Shown here: piece after piece, positions 7,586 through 16,812 of the stretch
Position numbering within the stretch: position 1 is the stretch's first letter
Layout of the letters: the number at the start of each line of letters is the position of its first letter
Source of the DNA: Bacillus sp. AZ43
Lineage (GTDB): Bacteria > Actinomycetota > Actinomycetes > Mycobacteriales > Geodermatophilaceae
Direction of reading: 5' to 3'
NCBI GenBank assembly: GCA_004570425.1
Contig: SPQJ01000028.1
Span: forward strand, 1 to 54,757
DNA: 54,757 nt
Made by a program: the position numbers and the translations under genes
Notes under the pieces: generated by a model
What the model saw: only the letters and a program-made list of their open reading frames with translations
Told to the model about the DNA's origin: nothing
The model's database searches: none

Positions 7586-8254
7586 GTGAGCGCCGTGCTG
7601 CCCGCCGAGCGTCCCGTCCTCGTCGTCGACAACTTCGACAGCTTCGTCTACAACCTCGTGCAGTACCTGGGCCAGCTGGGTGTGCGCTGCATCGTCCGGC
7701 GCAACGACGCGGTGGACGTCGACGAGCTCGCCGACCTCGACGTGGCCGGCGTGCTCCTGTCCCCGGGCCCGGGGACGCCGGCCGGCGCGGGCGTCACCGT
7801 GCCCATGGTGCGTGCGGCCGCCGAGCAGGGGACGCCCGTGCTGGGGGTCTGCCTCGGGCACCAGGCCATCGCGGAGGCCTACGGCGCCGTGGTGGTCCGC
7901 GCGCCCGAGCTGCTGCACGGCAAGACCAGCCAGGTCGTCCACGACGGCGAGGGCGTCCTGGCGGGCCTGCCCTCGCCCTTCACGGCCACCCGGTACCACT
8001 CGCTGGCCGTCGACCCGGCCACCGTGCCCGCGGAGCTCGAGGTCACCGGTACGACGCCGTCCGGGATCGTGATGGCGCTGCGGCACCGGGAGCTGCCCAT
8101 CGAGGGCGTGCAGTTCCACCCGGAGTCGGTCCTCACCGAGGGCGGCCACCGCATGCTGGCCACCTGGCTGGCCTCCTGCGGGCTGGCGCCCGACCCGGCC
8201 GTCGTCGCGGCCGCCACCGCCGCCGCCGAGCGGCTCTCCGCGGCCACCGCCTAG
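7586..8254 (+). CDS. pabA: aminodeoxychorismate/anthranilate synthase glutamine amidotransferase subunit
   Basis: 222 residues, class I glutamine amidotransferase. Catalytic triad: Cys89 in GVCLGHQ, His178 and Glu180 in FHPES. N-terminal VVDNFDSFVYNLVQYL is the TrpG/PabA signature. It releases ammonia from glutamine for folate (PabB) or tryptophan (TrpE) synthesis; this locus usually encodes the dual or PabA form. An ATG at 7571 overlaps the DUF881 stop, but GAGAGGAGGGA (7574-7583) directly precedes GTG 7586, so GTG is preferred. No partner pabB/trpE is present in the window. Confidence 0.92.
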   Translation: MSAVLPAERPVLVVDNFDSFVYNLVQYLGQLGVRCIVRRNDAVDVDELADLDVAGVLLSPGPGTPAGAGVTVPMVRAAAEQGTPVLGVCLGHQAIAEAYGAVVVRAPELLHGKTSQVVHDGEGVLAGLPSPFTATRYHSLAVDPATVPAELEVTGTTPSGIVMALRHRELPIEGVQFHPESVLTEGGHRMLATWLASCGLAPDPAVVAAATAAAERLSAATA

Positions 8255-8268
8255 CCGGCGGCCCCCCG

Positions 8269-10164
8269 CTAGTCCGGCGGCGGGTTCAGCAGGATCGTGA
8301 TCTCGGCGTCCGGCGACTGCTGGCTGCCGGCCGGCGGCTCGGTGCCGATCACCTGGCCCGTACCCACGCCCGGGTCGTTCTCGTCGCTGTCGAGGTACTG
8401 GAACCGGGTGAAGCCGGCGTTGCGCAGGTTCGCCTCCGCGGCGGCGGCCGACTGCCCCCGCACGTTCGGCACGGCGACCTGGCCGACGCCGCCGGAGATC
8501 TGCAGGACGATGCGCGTGTCCGTGCCCGCCGGGCTGCCGGCCCCGGGCGTGGTGCTGACGACCGTCCCGGGGGCGGCGTCGGAGTCGACCTCTTCGGTGG
8601 TGATCTGACCGGCGCCGAAGCCGGCCTCGGTCAGCTGCGTGCGCGCCTCGGCCTCGGTGCGGCCGGTGACGTCCGGCAGGTCGACCGTGCCAGTGGACAG
8701 GCCCAGGGTGATCGTCGTGTCCGGCGACGCGGACTCACCGACCTCCGGGGTCACCGACGAGACGGAGCCCTCCTCGGCGAGGGAGTCCTCCTGGCGGGTG
8801 TTGATGCTGCCCGTGAAACCGGCGCGGTCGAGCGCGTCGCGGGCCGCGTCCTCGTCGAGCCCGATGACGTCCGGCACCGTCACCGCGTCGGGGGCGACGC
8901 CCACGACCAGATCGACGGCCGAGCCCTCGTCCCGCTGAGCGCCGGATGCCGGCGTGGACTCCAGGACCGTGCCGACCCGGGCCGGGTCGTCGGTCTCCCG
9001 GGTGGTCACCTCGCCGACCGTCAGCCCGGCGTCGGTGATCGCCTGCCGGGCCTCGGCCTCGGGGAGGCCGACCAGCGGGGGCACCGCCACCTGGGCCGTC
9101 GCGGGCGGGGGGTCGTCCCCGCTCATCGCGACGGCGACGGCGATCGCGCCGCCCAGCAGGAGGACGGCGACCACGGCGACGATCGCGATGATGCGGCGCT
9201 TGCGGCGCTTGGCCTCGTCGTCCTCCCAGCCGTCGTCGTCGCCGTACGTGCCGTAGCCGCCGGGCGGGGCGCCGATGATGGCCGTCTTCTCGGCGTCGCC
9301 CATGACCGGGGTCGCCTCGACCCGCTGGCCGGCCAGCGCCCGGAGCAGGTCGTTGCGCATCTCGGCGGCCGACTGGTACCGGTTGGCCGGGTTCTTGCTC
9401 ATGGCCTTCAGCAGGATGGCGTCGAGCTCCGGCGGGATGGCCGGGTTGATCGACGAGGGGAGCCGCGGGTCCTCGCGGACGTGCTGGTAGGCCACCGACA
9501 CCGGGGAGTCGCCGGTGAACGGCGGTGCGCCGGTGACCAGCTCGTAGAGCAGGCAGCCCAGCGAGTAGACGTCGGAGCGGGCGTCGACGCTCTCGCCGCG
9601 CGCCTGCTCGGGGGAGAGGTACTGCGCCGTGCCGATGACGGCGGCCGTCGAGGTCATCGTCGCGGCGGAGTCGGAGACCGCCCGGGCGATGCCGAAGTCC
9701 ATGACCTTGACCGAGCCCTGGGGCGTGATCATCACGTTCCCCGGCTTCACGTCGCGGTGGACGATGCCGTTGCGGTGGCTGAAGTCCAGGGCGCCGCAGA
9801 TGTCGGCCGACAGGCTCATGGCCCGCTCGGGGGACAGCCGGCCCTCGCGGCGCAGCACGTCGCGCAGGGTCTCCCCCTCGACGTACTCCATGACGATGTA
9901 CGGCGTGGCGCCGGTGCTGGTGCGGTCCTCGCCGGTGTCGTAGACGGCGACGATCGCCGGGTGGTTCAGCGACGCGGAGGCCTGGGCCTCGCGCCGGAAG
10001 CGCACCTGGAAGGACGGGTCGCGGGCCAGGTCGCTGCGCAGGACCTTGACGGCGACCTCGCGGCCCAGGCGCAGGTCGCGACCCCGGTGCACCTCGGCCA
10101 TGCCACCCCGGCCGAGGACGCCACCGATCTCGTAGCGCTCGCCGAGCACCTGCGGCGTGGTCAT
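8269..10164 (-). CDS. pknB: Ser/Thr protein kinase PknB with four PASTA domains
   Basis: 631 residues. Kinase domain about 11-275: Gly loop GRGGMAEV, Lys40, HRD loop with Asp138, DFG 156-158, and activation-loop T171/T173 numbered as in M. tuberculosis PknB. After an acidic/basic juxtamembrane region, one transmembrane helix (about 325-348) leads to four extracellular PASTA domains (about 358-424, 425-490, 491-557, 558-631) that bind muropeptides or lipid II. PknB controls peptidoglycan synthesis and division. It is the last gene of the fhaA-to-pknB operon, separated from pknA by 154 bases in which nothing is seen, so an internal promoter is possible. Convergent with pabA. Confidence 0.97.
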   Translation of the reverse strand: MTTPQVLGERYEIGGVLGRGGMAEVHRGRDLRLGREVAVKVLRSDLARDPSFQVRFRREAQASASLNHPAIVAVYDTGEDRTSTGATPYIVMEYVEGETLRDVLRREGRLSPERAMSLSADICGALDFSHRNGIVHRDVKPGNVMITPQGSVKVMDFGIARAVSDSAATMTSTAAVIGTAQYLSPEQARGESVDARSDVYSLGCLLYELVTGAPPFTGDSPVSVAYQHVREDPRLPSSINPAIPPELDAILLKAMSKNPANRYQSAAEMRNDLLRALAGQRVEATPVMGDAEKTAIIGAPPGGYGTYGDDDGWEDDEAKRRKRRIIAIVAVVAVLLLGGAIAVAVAMSGDDPPPATAQVAVPPLVGLPEAEARQAITDAGLTVGEVTTRETDDPARVGTVLESTPASGAQRDEGSAVDLVVGVAPDAVTVPDVIGLDEDAARDALDRAGFTGSINTRQEDSLAEEGSVSSVTPEVGESASPDTTITLGLSTGTVDLPDVTGRTEAEARTQLTEAGFGAGQITTEEVDSDAAPGTVVSTTPGAGSPAGTDTRIVLQISGGVGQVAVPNVRGQSAAAAEANLRNAGFTRFQYLDSDENDPGVGTGQVIGTEPPAGSQQSPDAEITILLNPPPD

Positions 10165-10318
10165 CGGAGGTCCTCTCGGGCGGGGCGTGGCGTCGTCCGG
10201 GCGCGGGCCTCGGCGAGCGGGTGGGCACCCCGCCGGGCGGGGCGTGCCACGGGCAGGGATCCGTGCGCGAGCCTATCCGCTGGACCGGCCGATCCCCGGG
10301 AGCCGGAGGCGTGTGCGG

Positions 10319-11995
10319 TCACGGCGTCTCGGGGGCCCCGGCCGCGTCGGGGTCGGTGCCGGGCGGCGGTTCCTCGTCGCCCGGAGGCTCCTCCTCGCCG
10401 GGCGGCGGGCCGCCGGGCTGGCCACCCGCCGTGGTGGTCGTGCTCGCGCTGGACGACGTCTGAGGCGTCGAGGGGGGTGGCGTCGAGGCGGACGTCGTGG
10501 CGCGGGACGTCGTGGCCGGCGGGGCGGACGTCGTCGGCTCCGGCTCCTCCTCCGCGGGCGGGTAGGCCTCCTCGGCCACGAACAGCGTCACGTTCGCGCC
10601 GGGCTGCACCGTGGCCCCCGAGGGGTCGAGCGCGGCCACGTCCCCGGCCTCGAGCTCCTGCTCGGCGCCGGCGAGCTGGTCCTCGTCGGCCTCCTCCACG
10701 CGGACGACCAGCCCGGCCGCCTCCAGCTCGGCCCGCACCTCGTCCGCCGGGCGGCCGACGTACCGGGCGGGGTCGAGCACCACCGCGGTGGGCGAGGCGG
10801 AGGTGGACCCCGACGCGGTGGTGCGGTCGGCGGCCGGTTCGCGCCCCTCGTCGTCCTGGGGGAGGAGGAAGAAGGCGAGCGCACCGAGGGCGAGGACCAG
10901 TGCCACGGCCGCGGCCACCCACGCCCACTTCCGCCGTCCGCCCCGGGTCCGGGACGGCTCGTCCTCGGGGTACCAGTCGTCGTCGGCGGCCGCGGCCTGG
11001 AGGGGCGGCATGGGCCCGGCCGGCCCGGTCGGGGGGCCGGCGCCGAGGACGGCGGTGGCGCCGGTGGCGGGGATGACCTGCGTCGTGGAGTCGGCCAGCC
11101 CGGCTCCGGCGACCACCTGGGTCGGTGCCGTGCGGGGCCCGGCCGGGGGGACCAGCGTGCCGCCGGCCGCGACGCGGCGGATCGCCTCGGCGAAGGCGCC
11201 GCCGTCCGGGAAGCGGTCCGCGGGGTCCTTGGCCAGCGCCCGCTCGACGAGCAGGCGGACCGCGGGCGGGACGTCGGCCGGCAGCGGCGGCGGCGGGCGG
11301 TTGATGTGCGCGAGCGCGATGGCCACCTGCGAGGCGCCGTCGAACGGCCGGGCGCCGGTGAGGCACTCGTAGGCCACCACGCCGAGGGAGTAGACGTCGG
11401 AGGCCGCGGTGACCTCCATGCCCTGCGCCTGCTCGGGGGAGAGGTACTGGGCGGTGCCGACGACCATGCCGGTGCGGGTCAGCGGGGTGGTGTCGCGGGC
11501 CTGGGCGATGCCGAAGTCGGTCAGCTTGACCACGCCGTCGGGCCGCACCATCAGGTTGCCGGGCTTGATGTCGCGGTGCACGACGCCGGCGCGGTGCGCG
11601 GCGGACAGGCCGTCGGCGGACTGCTCGAGCACGTGCAGCGTCCAGTCGACCGGGAGGTGACCCTCGTCGTGCAGGATCGTCACCAGCGGCTGGCCCTCGA
11701 CGTACTCCATGACGAGGAAGGCGAGCTGCTGGGTCCCGGTGTCGTCGAGGGTCTCGCCGTAGTCGTAGACCGACGCGATGTTCGGGTGCGAGAGCGCCGC
11801 GGTGTGCCGGGCCTCGTTGCGGAACCGGGCGAGGAAGCTCGGGTCGTTCGTGTACTCGGTCTTGAGGACCTTCGCCGCGACGATGCGGTCCAGCACGCGA
11901 TCGCGCGCCTTCCAGACCTCGCCCATCCCCCCGACGGCGATCGGGGCGGTGATCTCGTACCGACCGGCGAGGAGGCTGCCGGTGGACAGAGCCAT
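10319..11995 (-). CDS. pknA: Ser/Thr protein kinase PknA
   Basis: 558 residues. Kinase domain about 13-275: Gly loop VGGMGEV, Lys42, catalytic Asp142 in HRDIKPGN, DFG 160-162. A linker precedes a transmembrane helix near residue 365, then one PASTA-like domain (YVGRPADEVRAELEAAGLVV) and a Pro/Ser/Thr-rich C-terminal tail. PknA works with PknB in regulating cell shape and division. Its ATG overlaps the pbpA stop by one base (TGATG), indicating coupled translation. M. tuberculosis PknA lacks an extracellular PASTA, so the PASTA-like domain here differs from that model. A close paralog lies at 37571-39157. Confidence 0.95.
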   Translation of the reverse strand: MALSTGSLLAGRYEITAPIAVGGMGEVWKARDRVLDRIVAAKVLKTEYTNDPSFLARFRNEARHTAALSHPNIASVYDYGETLDDTGTQQLAFLVMEYVEGQPLVTILHDEGHLPVDWTLHVLEQSADGLSAAHRAGVVHRDIKPGNLMVRPDGVVKLTDFGIAQARDTTPLTRTGMVVGTAQYLSPEQAQGMEVTAASDVYSLGVVAYECLTGARPFDGASQVAIALAHINRPPPPLPADVPPAVRLLVERALAKDPADRFPDGGAFAEAIRRVAAGGTLVPPAGPRTAPTQVVAGAGLADSTTQVIPATGATAVLGAGPPTGPAGPMPPLQAAAADDDWYPEDEPSRTRGGRRKWAWVAAAVALVLALGALAFFLLPQDDEGREPAADRTTASGSTSASPTAVVLDPARYVGRPADEVRAELEAAGLVVRVEEADEDQLAGAEQELEAGDVAALDPSGATVQPGANVTLFVAEEAYPPAEEEPEPTTSAPPATTSRATTSASTPPPSTPQTSSSASTTTTAGGQPGGPPPGEEEPPGDEEPPPGTDPDAAGAPETP

Positions 11996-13440
11996 CAGTC
12001 CTCCAGCCCCTCGAGGTAGGCGCGCATGACGTCACCGGCGATGGGGGCGGACCGCTCGCCGCCGGTGCCGCCGCCGTTGGCCACGAACACGGCGACCGCG
12101 ATCTTCGGGTCGTCGGCCGGGGCGAAGCCCATGAACCAGGTGTGGTCGGCGACGTCCGGGCTGACCTGGGCGGTGCCGGTCTTGCCGGCCACCTCCACGC
12201 CGTCGATGCGGGCGGCGCGGCCGGAGCCCCGGGCCACGACGCTCACCATCATCTCGGTCAGCTGGTCGGCGACGTCGGCGGAGATCGGCTCCCGCCACTC
12301 CTCCGGGCTGGTCGAGTCGATCACGGTCAGGTCGGGGGCCTGGATCTCGTCCACCAGGTACGGCGTCATCTGCACGCCGTCGTTGGCCACGGTGGCCGCC
12401 ACCAGCGCCGCCTGCAGCGGCGTCATGCGGACGTTGCGCTGGCCGATGGAGGCCTGCGCCAGCGCCGCCTCGTCCTCGACGTCGCCGATGCTGCTGCCCT
12501 CCACCCGGAGCGGGACGTCGAAGGTCTCGCCGTCCATGCCGAAGGCCTCCGCCATCTCGCGGACCCGGTCCTCACCGAGCTCGATGCCGAGCTGGGCGAA
12601 GGCGGTGTTGCAGGAGATGGTGAGCGCGTCGATGAGCGGCTGCTCGCCGCTGGGGCTGCAGGCCGAACCGTTGAAGTTCGGGATCGTGCGCGTGCTGTTG
12701 GGGAGCGGGAACTCCTCGGGGGCCGGGACCACCGTCTCCGGCGTGTACCCGTCCTCGAGCGCCGCCGCGGAGACGATGACCTTGAACAGCGAACCCGGCG
12801 GGTAGTTGTCGGCGATGGCCCGGTTGAGCCGCGGGTCGCGCTCGGCGGCCTCCAGCTCCTCCGCATAGGCCCGGATGTCGTCGGGGTCGTGGCTCGACAG
12901 CCGGGTCGGGTCGTAGGACGGCGTGCTCGCCATGCCGAGGATCGCGCCGGTGGAGGGGTCGAGCGCCACCACCGCGCCGGTCACCCCCTGGAGGCCCGCC
13001 ATGGCGGTCTCCTGGACGGCGGGGTCCAGGGTGAGCACGACGTCACCGCCGGCCGGGTCGCGTCCGGTGAACAGGTCGGCCAGCCGGCGCAGCGCCAGGC
13101 GCCCGTCGTTGCCGGAGAGGACGTCGTTCTCGGCCCGCTCGATCCCGGAGTTGTTGTAGATCAGCGAGTGGTACCCGGTGACCGCCGCGTACAACTCGCC
13201 CTGCGGGTACTGGCGGAGGTACTTCAGCCGGCCGTCGGTCGGCACCGACTCGGCCACCGCGTTGCCGGCGACGACGATCGCCCCCCGCTCGCGGTCGTAC
13301 TCGGCGGCCAGCATCCGCGTGTTGGAGGAGTTGTTGCGCAGGCCGTCGGCGCGCACCACCTGGATGACGTTCACGTTGACGATCAACAGGGTGAACAGCA
13401 CCAGCACGCTGATCGCGACCTTGCGGAGCGGGGCGTTCAC
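11995..13440 (-). CDS. pbpA: penicillin-binding protein 2-type transpeptidase PbpA
   Basis: 481 residues: N-terminal transmembrane anchor (about 8-27), dimerisation region, then transpeptidase domain with SxxK Ser217/Lys220, SxN S276-C277-N278 and KTG K420-T421-G422. It cross-links peptidoglycan and partners the SEDS polymerase RodA encoded just upstream; the two genes overlap by 4 bases (ATGA). Class B architecture without glycosyltransferase. It corresponds to Rv0016c and is a likely output target of PknA/PknB signalling. Confidence 0.96.
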   Translation of the reverse strand: MNAPLRKVAISVLVLFTLLIVNVNVIQVVRADGLRNNSSNTRMLAAEYDRERGAIVVAGNAVAESVPTDGRLKYLRQYPQGELYAAVTGYHSLIYNNSGIERAENDVLSGNDGRLALRRLADLFTGRDPAGGDVVLTLDPAVQETAMAGLQGVTGAVVALDPSTGAILGMASTPSYDPTRLSSHDPDDIRAYAEELEAAERDPRLNRAIADNYPPGSLFKVIVSAAALEDGYTPETVVPAPEEFPLPNSTRTIPNFNGSACSPSGEQPLIDALTISCNTAFAQLGIELGEDRVREMAEAFGMDGETFDVPLRVEGSSIGDVEDEAALAQASIGQRNVRMTPLQAALVAATVANDGVQMTPYLVDEIQAPDLTVIDSTSPEEWREPISADVADQLTEMMVSVVARGSGRAARIDGVEVAGKTGTAQVSPDVADHTWFMGFAPADDPKIAVAVFVANGGGTGGERSAPIAGDVMRAYLEGLED

Positions 13441-14852
13441 TGCTGCACCACCTCCGTGGGCGCGTCGCCCAGGCGGGGCGGGGGCGCCCCCTGCGGGGTG
13501 GCCGGCCGGCGGGCGGCGTCGCTGATCCGCACCAGCAGCGCCACGAGCACGAAGTTGGCCACCAGGGACGAGCCGCCGTAGGCGAGGAACGGCGTCGTCA
13601 GGCCGGTGAGCGGGAGCAGGCCGGTGACACCGCCGAGGACGACGAAGACCTGCCAGGCCACCGCGAAGGCGAGCCCGGCGGCCAGCAGCTTGCCGAAGGC
13701 GTCCCGCACGATCAGGGAGGTCCGCAGGCCGCGCTCGACGAGGATCAGGTACACGACGATCACCGCCACCAGGCCGAACAGGCCCAGTTCCTCGCCGACG
13801 GCCGAGGCGATGAAGTCGCTCTTCGCCACGGGGACCTGGTCGGGGCGACCACCGCCGAGCCCGGCGCCGAAGATCCCGCCGGTGCCCAGGCCGAACAGCG
13901 ACTGGACCAGCTGGTAGCCGGCGCCGTCCTGGTAGGCGAACGGGTCCAGCCAGGTGTCCACACGGGCACGCACGTGCCCGAACGCCTGGTAGGCGATGAG
14001 CGCGCCGCCGGCGAACAGGCCGACGCCGATGAGCAGCCAGCTGGAGCGCTCGGTGGCGATGTAGAGCATCACCACGAAGATGCCGAAGAGCAGCAGCGAG
14101 CTGCCCAGGTCGCGCTCGAAGACGAGCACCAGGATCGACAGGATCCAGGCCAGGAGCACGGGGCCGAGGTCGCGGCCGCGGGGCAGCTCGATGCCGGCGA
14201 CCCGGCGGCTGGCCAGGGCGAGGACGTCGCGCTTGTCGACCAGGTAGGCGGCGAAGAAGACGACGAGGCAGATCTTGGCGAACTCACCGGGCTGGATGGA
14301 GAAGCCGGCGACCCGGATCCAGATCTTGGCGCCGTTGACCTCGGAGAGGGAGGCCGGGAGCAGCGCGGGCAGGGCCAGCAGCGCCAGCCCGGCCAGCGCG
14401 AGGGTGTAGGCGTACCGGGAGAGCGTGCGGTGGTCGCGCACGACGACGAGGAACGCCACGAACAGCGCCACCCCGAGCGTCGCCCAGACCAGCTGGACCG
14501 GGGCGTCCTCCCGCGTCACGGTGCTCTCGACCTGCTCGGCGGCGAGGTCGAGGCGGTGGATGACGGTCAGCCCGAGGCCGACGAGCAGGGCGACGGCGGG
14601 CAGCAGCAGCGGGTCGGCGTAGGGCGCCCACTTGCGGACGACGAGGTGCGCCACCACCCACAGCGCGGCGATCCAGGCGCTGAACCCCGCCATCTCGGGG
14701 CGGAGGGAGCCGGTGAGCGTGAGGTCGACGATGCACTGGGCGACGACGGTGATCAGCAGCGCGAAGCCGAGCAGCGCCGCCTCGGTGCCCCGCCGGGTCG
14801 GGACGCTGGTCCCGGCCGCGGGTGCCCGCGGGTCGGTCGTCGGCCCGGCCAT
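13437..14852 (-). CDS. rodA: SEDS family peptidoglycan polymerase RodA/FtsW
   Basis: 471 residues with about ten to twelve transmembrane helices. SEDS blocks include GAKIWIRVAGFSIQPGEFAK, YQLVQSLFGLGTGGIFGAGLG and the C-terminal TPFLAYGGSSLVANF. SEDS proteins polymerise lipid II into glycan strands together with a class B PBP. The start at ATG 14852 overlaps the pstP stop (TGATG); a longer open frame upstream is the shadow of pstP and lacks membrane character. Position between pstP and pbpA supports rodA rather than ftsW. Confidence 0.95.
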   Translation of the reverse strand: MAGPTTDPRAPAAGTSVPTRRGTEAALLGFALLITVVAQCIVDLTLTGSLRPEMAGFSAWIAALWVVAHLVVRKWAPYADPLLLPAVALLVGLGLTVIHRLDLAAEQVESTVTREDAPVQLVWATLGVALFVAFLVVVRDHRTLSRYAYTLALAGLALLALPALLPASLSEVNGAKIWIRVAGFSIQPGEFAKICLVVFFAAYLVDKRDVLALASRRVAGIELPRGRDLGPVLLAWILSILVLVFERDLGSSLLLFGIFVVMLYIATERSSWLLIGVGLFAGGALIAYQAFGHVRARVDTWLDPFAYQDGAGYQLVQSLFGLGTGGIFGAGLGGGRPDQVPVAKSDFIASAVGEELGLFGLVAVIVVYLILVERGLRTSLIVRDAFGKLLAAGLAFAVAWQVFVVLGGVTGLLPLTGLTTPFLAYGGSSLVANFVLVALLVRISDAARRPATPQGAPPPRLGDAPTEVVQQ

Positions 14853-16255
14853 CAGCGGCTCTCCCGGCAGTTCTCGCCGGGGACGGGCGAGGGGGTGGTC
14901 CGCGTCGGGCTCGTGGTGGCCGCGCTGCCGTCGGTGGGCTCGGCGCCGGGGACCGGGGTCTCGGTCGGCAGGGCCGGGTCCGTCGGCGCCGGGGCGGGGG
15001 TCGTCGGCGTGGCGGTCGAGGGGTCCTCGCGGTCGGCCGTGCGGCAGAGCGGGAGCCGCTGGTCGCGCAGGGCCGACAGGATCCGGTCGGCGTCGTCGGC
15101 GTCGTCGGCGGTGATGCCGCCGCGGACGCGGCTGCGGGCCGCCTGCGTGAGGTCGGTGACGGCCATGTCGGTGGCCCGGTCGAGCTCGTAGAAGTCGAAG
15201 CCGACGATCGACACGTCCAGGCCGCGGAACACGGCCACCCGGCCGTCGTCCTCGCTGCCCTCCACACCGACGAACCAGTGCCCGAGGGCCCAGACGTACG
15301 TCCCGGCCGCCCCCGCCACGAGCACGACGAGAGCCACCACCGCCACCAGGAGAAGTCGCAGCGGGCGACGGCGGGCGGAGGCGCCGTCGCCCGGAGGCGG
15401 TGTGGGTGGCGAGGAGGGCGGGGGCTGCGGGTCGGCGAGCGCGGCGCGGCCGGCGGCCGAGCGCGGGTCGACCTGGCGCTGGCCGACGTTGTCGCCGGCC
15501 GCCCCGTCGATGACCGGGTCCAGGCGGCCGCGGCCACCGGTGTCCTCGACGACGTCGGCCACGATCACCGTGATGTTGTCCGGCCCACCGCTGCGCAGGG
15601 CCAGCTCGATCAGCCGGTCGGCCGTCGACTGCGGGTCCGGGTCCTTGAGCGCCTCGGCGAGGGTCTCCTCGCTGACGACGCCGGAGAGACCGTCGGAGCA
15701 GAGCAGGTACCGGTCGCCCGCGCGGGCCTCGCGCATGGTGAGCGCCGGTTCGACCTCCTGGCCGTTGAGGGCGCGCAGCAGCAGCGAGCGCTGCGGGTGG
15801 CTGTTGGCCTCCTCGGCGGTGATCCGGCCGTCGTCGATCAGCGTCTGGACGAACGTGTCGTCGTGGGTGATCTGCGACAGCTGGCCGTCGCGCACGAGGT
15901 AGGCGCGGGAGTCGCCGACGTGGCACAGCGCCAGCCGGCCGCCGGCGAACAGGATCGCCGTCAGCGTGGTGCCCATGCCCTCGAGCTGAGGGGACTCGCG
16001 GATGACCTCGCGGAGGTGCTCGCTGCCGTCGAACACGGCCTGCCGCAGCGCCTGCAGCATGTCGCCGGACGGGGTGTCGTCGTCCAGGTGCTCGAGGGCG
16101 GCGATGACCACCTTGCTGGCGACGTCGCCGGCGGCGTGGCCGCCCATGCCGTCGGCGACGGCGAGCAGGCGGGGGCCGGCGTAGACGGAGTCCTGGTTGT
16201 TGCCGCGGATCAGCCCGCGGTCCGAGCGCGCCGCGTACCTCAGGACGAGGCTCAT
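14852..16255 (-). CDS. pstP: PP2C family Ser/Thr phosphatase PstP
   Basis: 467 residues. Cytoplasmic PP2C domain about 1-235 with metal-binding motifs (RGLIRGNNQDS, VADGMGGHAAGDVAS, LLCSDGLSGVV, GGPDNITVIV). A Pro-rich linker leads to one transmembrane helix (about 301-322) and an extracellular domain of about 110 residues followed by a Thr/Pro-rich tail. PstP dephosphorylates PknA, PknB and their substrates. It lies within the kinase operon and overlaps rodA. ATG 16255 gives the family N-terminus. Confidence 0.95.
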   Translation of the reverse strand: MSLVLRYAARSDRGLIRGNNQDSVYAGPRLLAVADGMGGHAAGDVASKVVIAALEHLDDDTPSGDMLQALRQAVFDGSEHLREVIRESPQLEGMGTTLTAILFAGGRLALCHVGDSRAYLVRDGQLSQITHDDTFVQTLIDDGRITAEEANSHPQRSLLLRALNGQEVEPALTMREARAGDRYLLCSDGLSGVVSEETLAEALKDPDPQSTADRLIELALRSGGPDNITVIVADVVEDTGGRGRLDPVIDGAAGDNVGQRQVDPRSAAGRAALADPQPPPSSPPTPPPGDGASARRRPLRLLLVAVVALVVLVAGAAGTYVWALGHWFVGVEGSEDDGRVAVFRGLDVSIVGFDFYELDRATDMAVTDLTQAARSRVRGGITADDADDADRILSALRDQRLPLCRTADREDPSTATPTTPAPAPTDPALPTETPVPGAEPTDGSAATTSPTRTTPSPVPGENCRESR

Positions 16256-16328
16256 GCATCCACCTCGCTGGCGCTCGGGGGGCGCACGCGCCCGGTTGCT
16301 GTCCTTCCGTCGGAGCCGGCACGTGTTC

Positions 16329-16793
16329 TCACGTACGCAGCTCCAGGGCAGTCTGCCCGATGCGGATCGGCTGACCGGGGGCGACCAGCAACGGGCCCTG
16401 GACGCGCTGCTGGTCGAGGTAGGTCCCGTTCGTGGAGCCGAGGTCCTCCACGTACCACTGTCCGCCCCGGTTGGTCAGCCGCGCGTGCCGCGAGCTGGCG
16501 AAGTCGTCGGTGAGGACGAGCGTCGAGTCGTCGGCGCGGCCGATGAGGATGGGCTGGTCGCCGAGGGTGATCTTCGTGCCGGTCAGCGGGCCGGCGGTCA
16601 CCACCAGGGTCTTGGGGCCGCGCTGGCCCCGCTTGCGACCGGTGGCCGCGGCGGCGCGGGGCGGCACGGACGCCACCCGGCCGGCGCGGCCGCCGAAGAG
16701 GTCGGCCCGGACGACCCGGAAGGCCGCGAAGATGAACAGCCAGAGGAGCAGCAGGAACCCGAAGCGGAAGACCTGCAGGACGATCTCGCTCAC
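16329..16793 (-). CDS. fhaB: FHA-domain membrane protein FhaB (FipA)
   Basis: 154 residues: N-terminal transmembrane helix (about 9-27), a basic linker, then a C-terminal FHA domain (about 65-154) with phosphothreonine-binding residues GRADDS, SSRHARL and STNGTYL. FHA proteins read phosphorylation by PknA/PknB; FhaB links the kinases to division proteins. GTG start 16793, 20 bases after the fhaA stop. Confidence 0.94.
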   Translation of the reverse strand: MSEIVLQVFRFGFLLLLWLFIFAAFRVVRADLFGGRAGRVASVPPRAAAATGRKRGQRGPKTLVVTAGPLTGTKITLGDQPILIGRADDSTLVLTDDFASSRHARLTNRGGQWYVEDLGSTNGTYLDQQRVQGPLLVAPGQPIRIGQTALELRT

Positions 16794-16812
16794 CGGAGGA
16801 CACCGCCCGGGG

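Noticed and set aside
7537-11076. An 1179-codon plus-strand open frame across pabA, pknB and pknA
   Set aside because: It runs antisense to two complete kinases with all motifs, is low-complexity Arg/Gly/Pro, and arises from the strong G/C third-position bias.
14853-16322. Upstream extension of the rodA frame to 16322
   Set aside because: The extension is Arg/Pro-rich, overlaps pstP in another frame and lacks membrane helices; ATG 14852 overlapping the pstP stop is the natural start.
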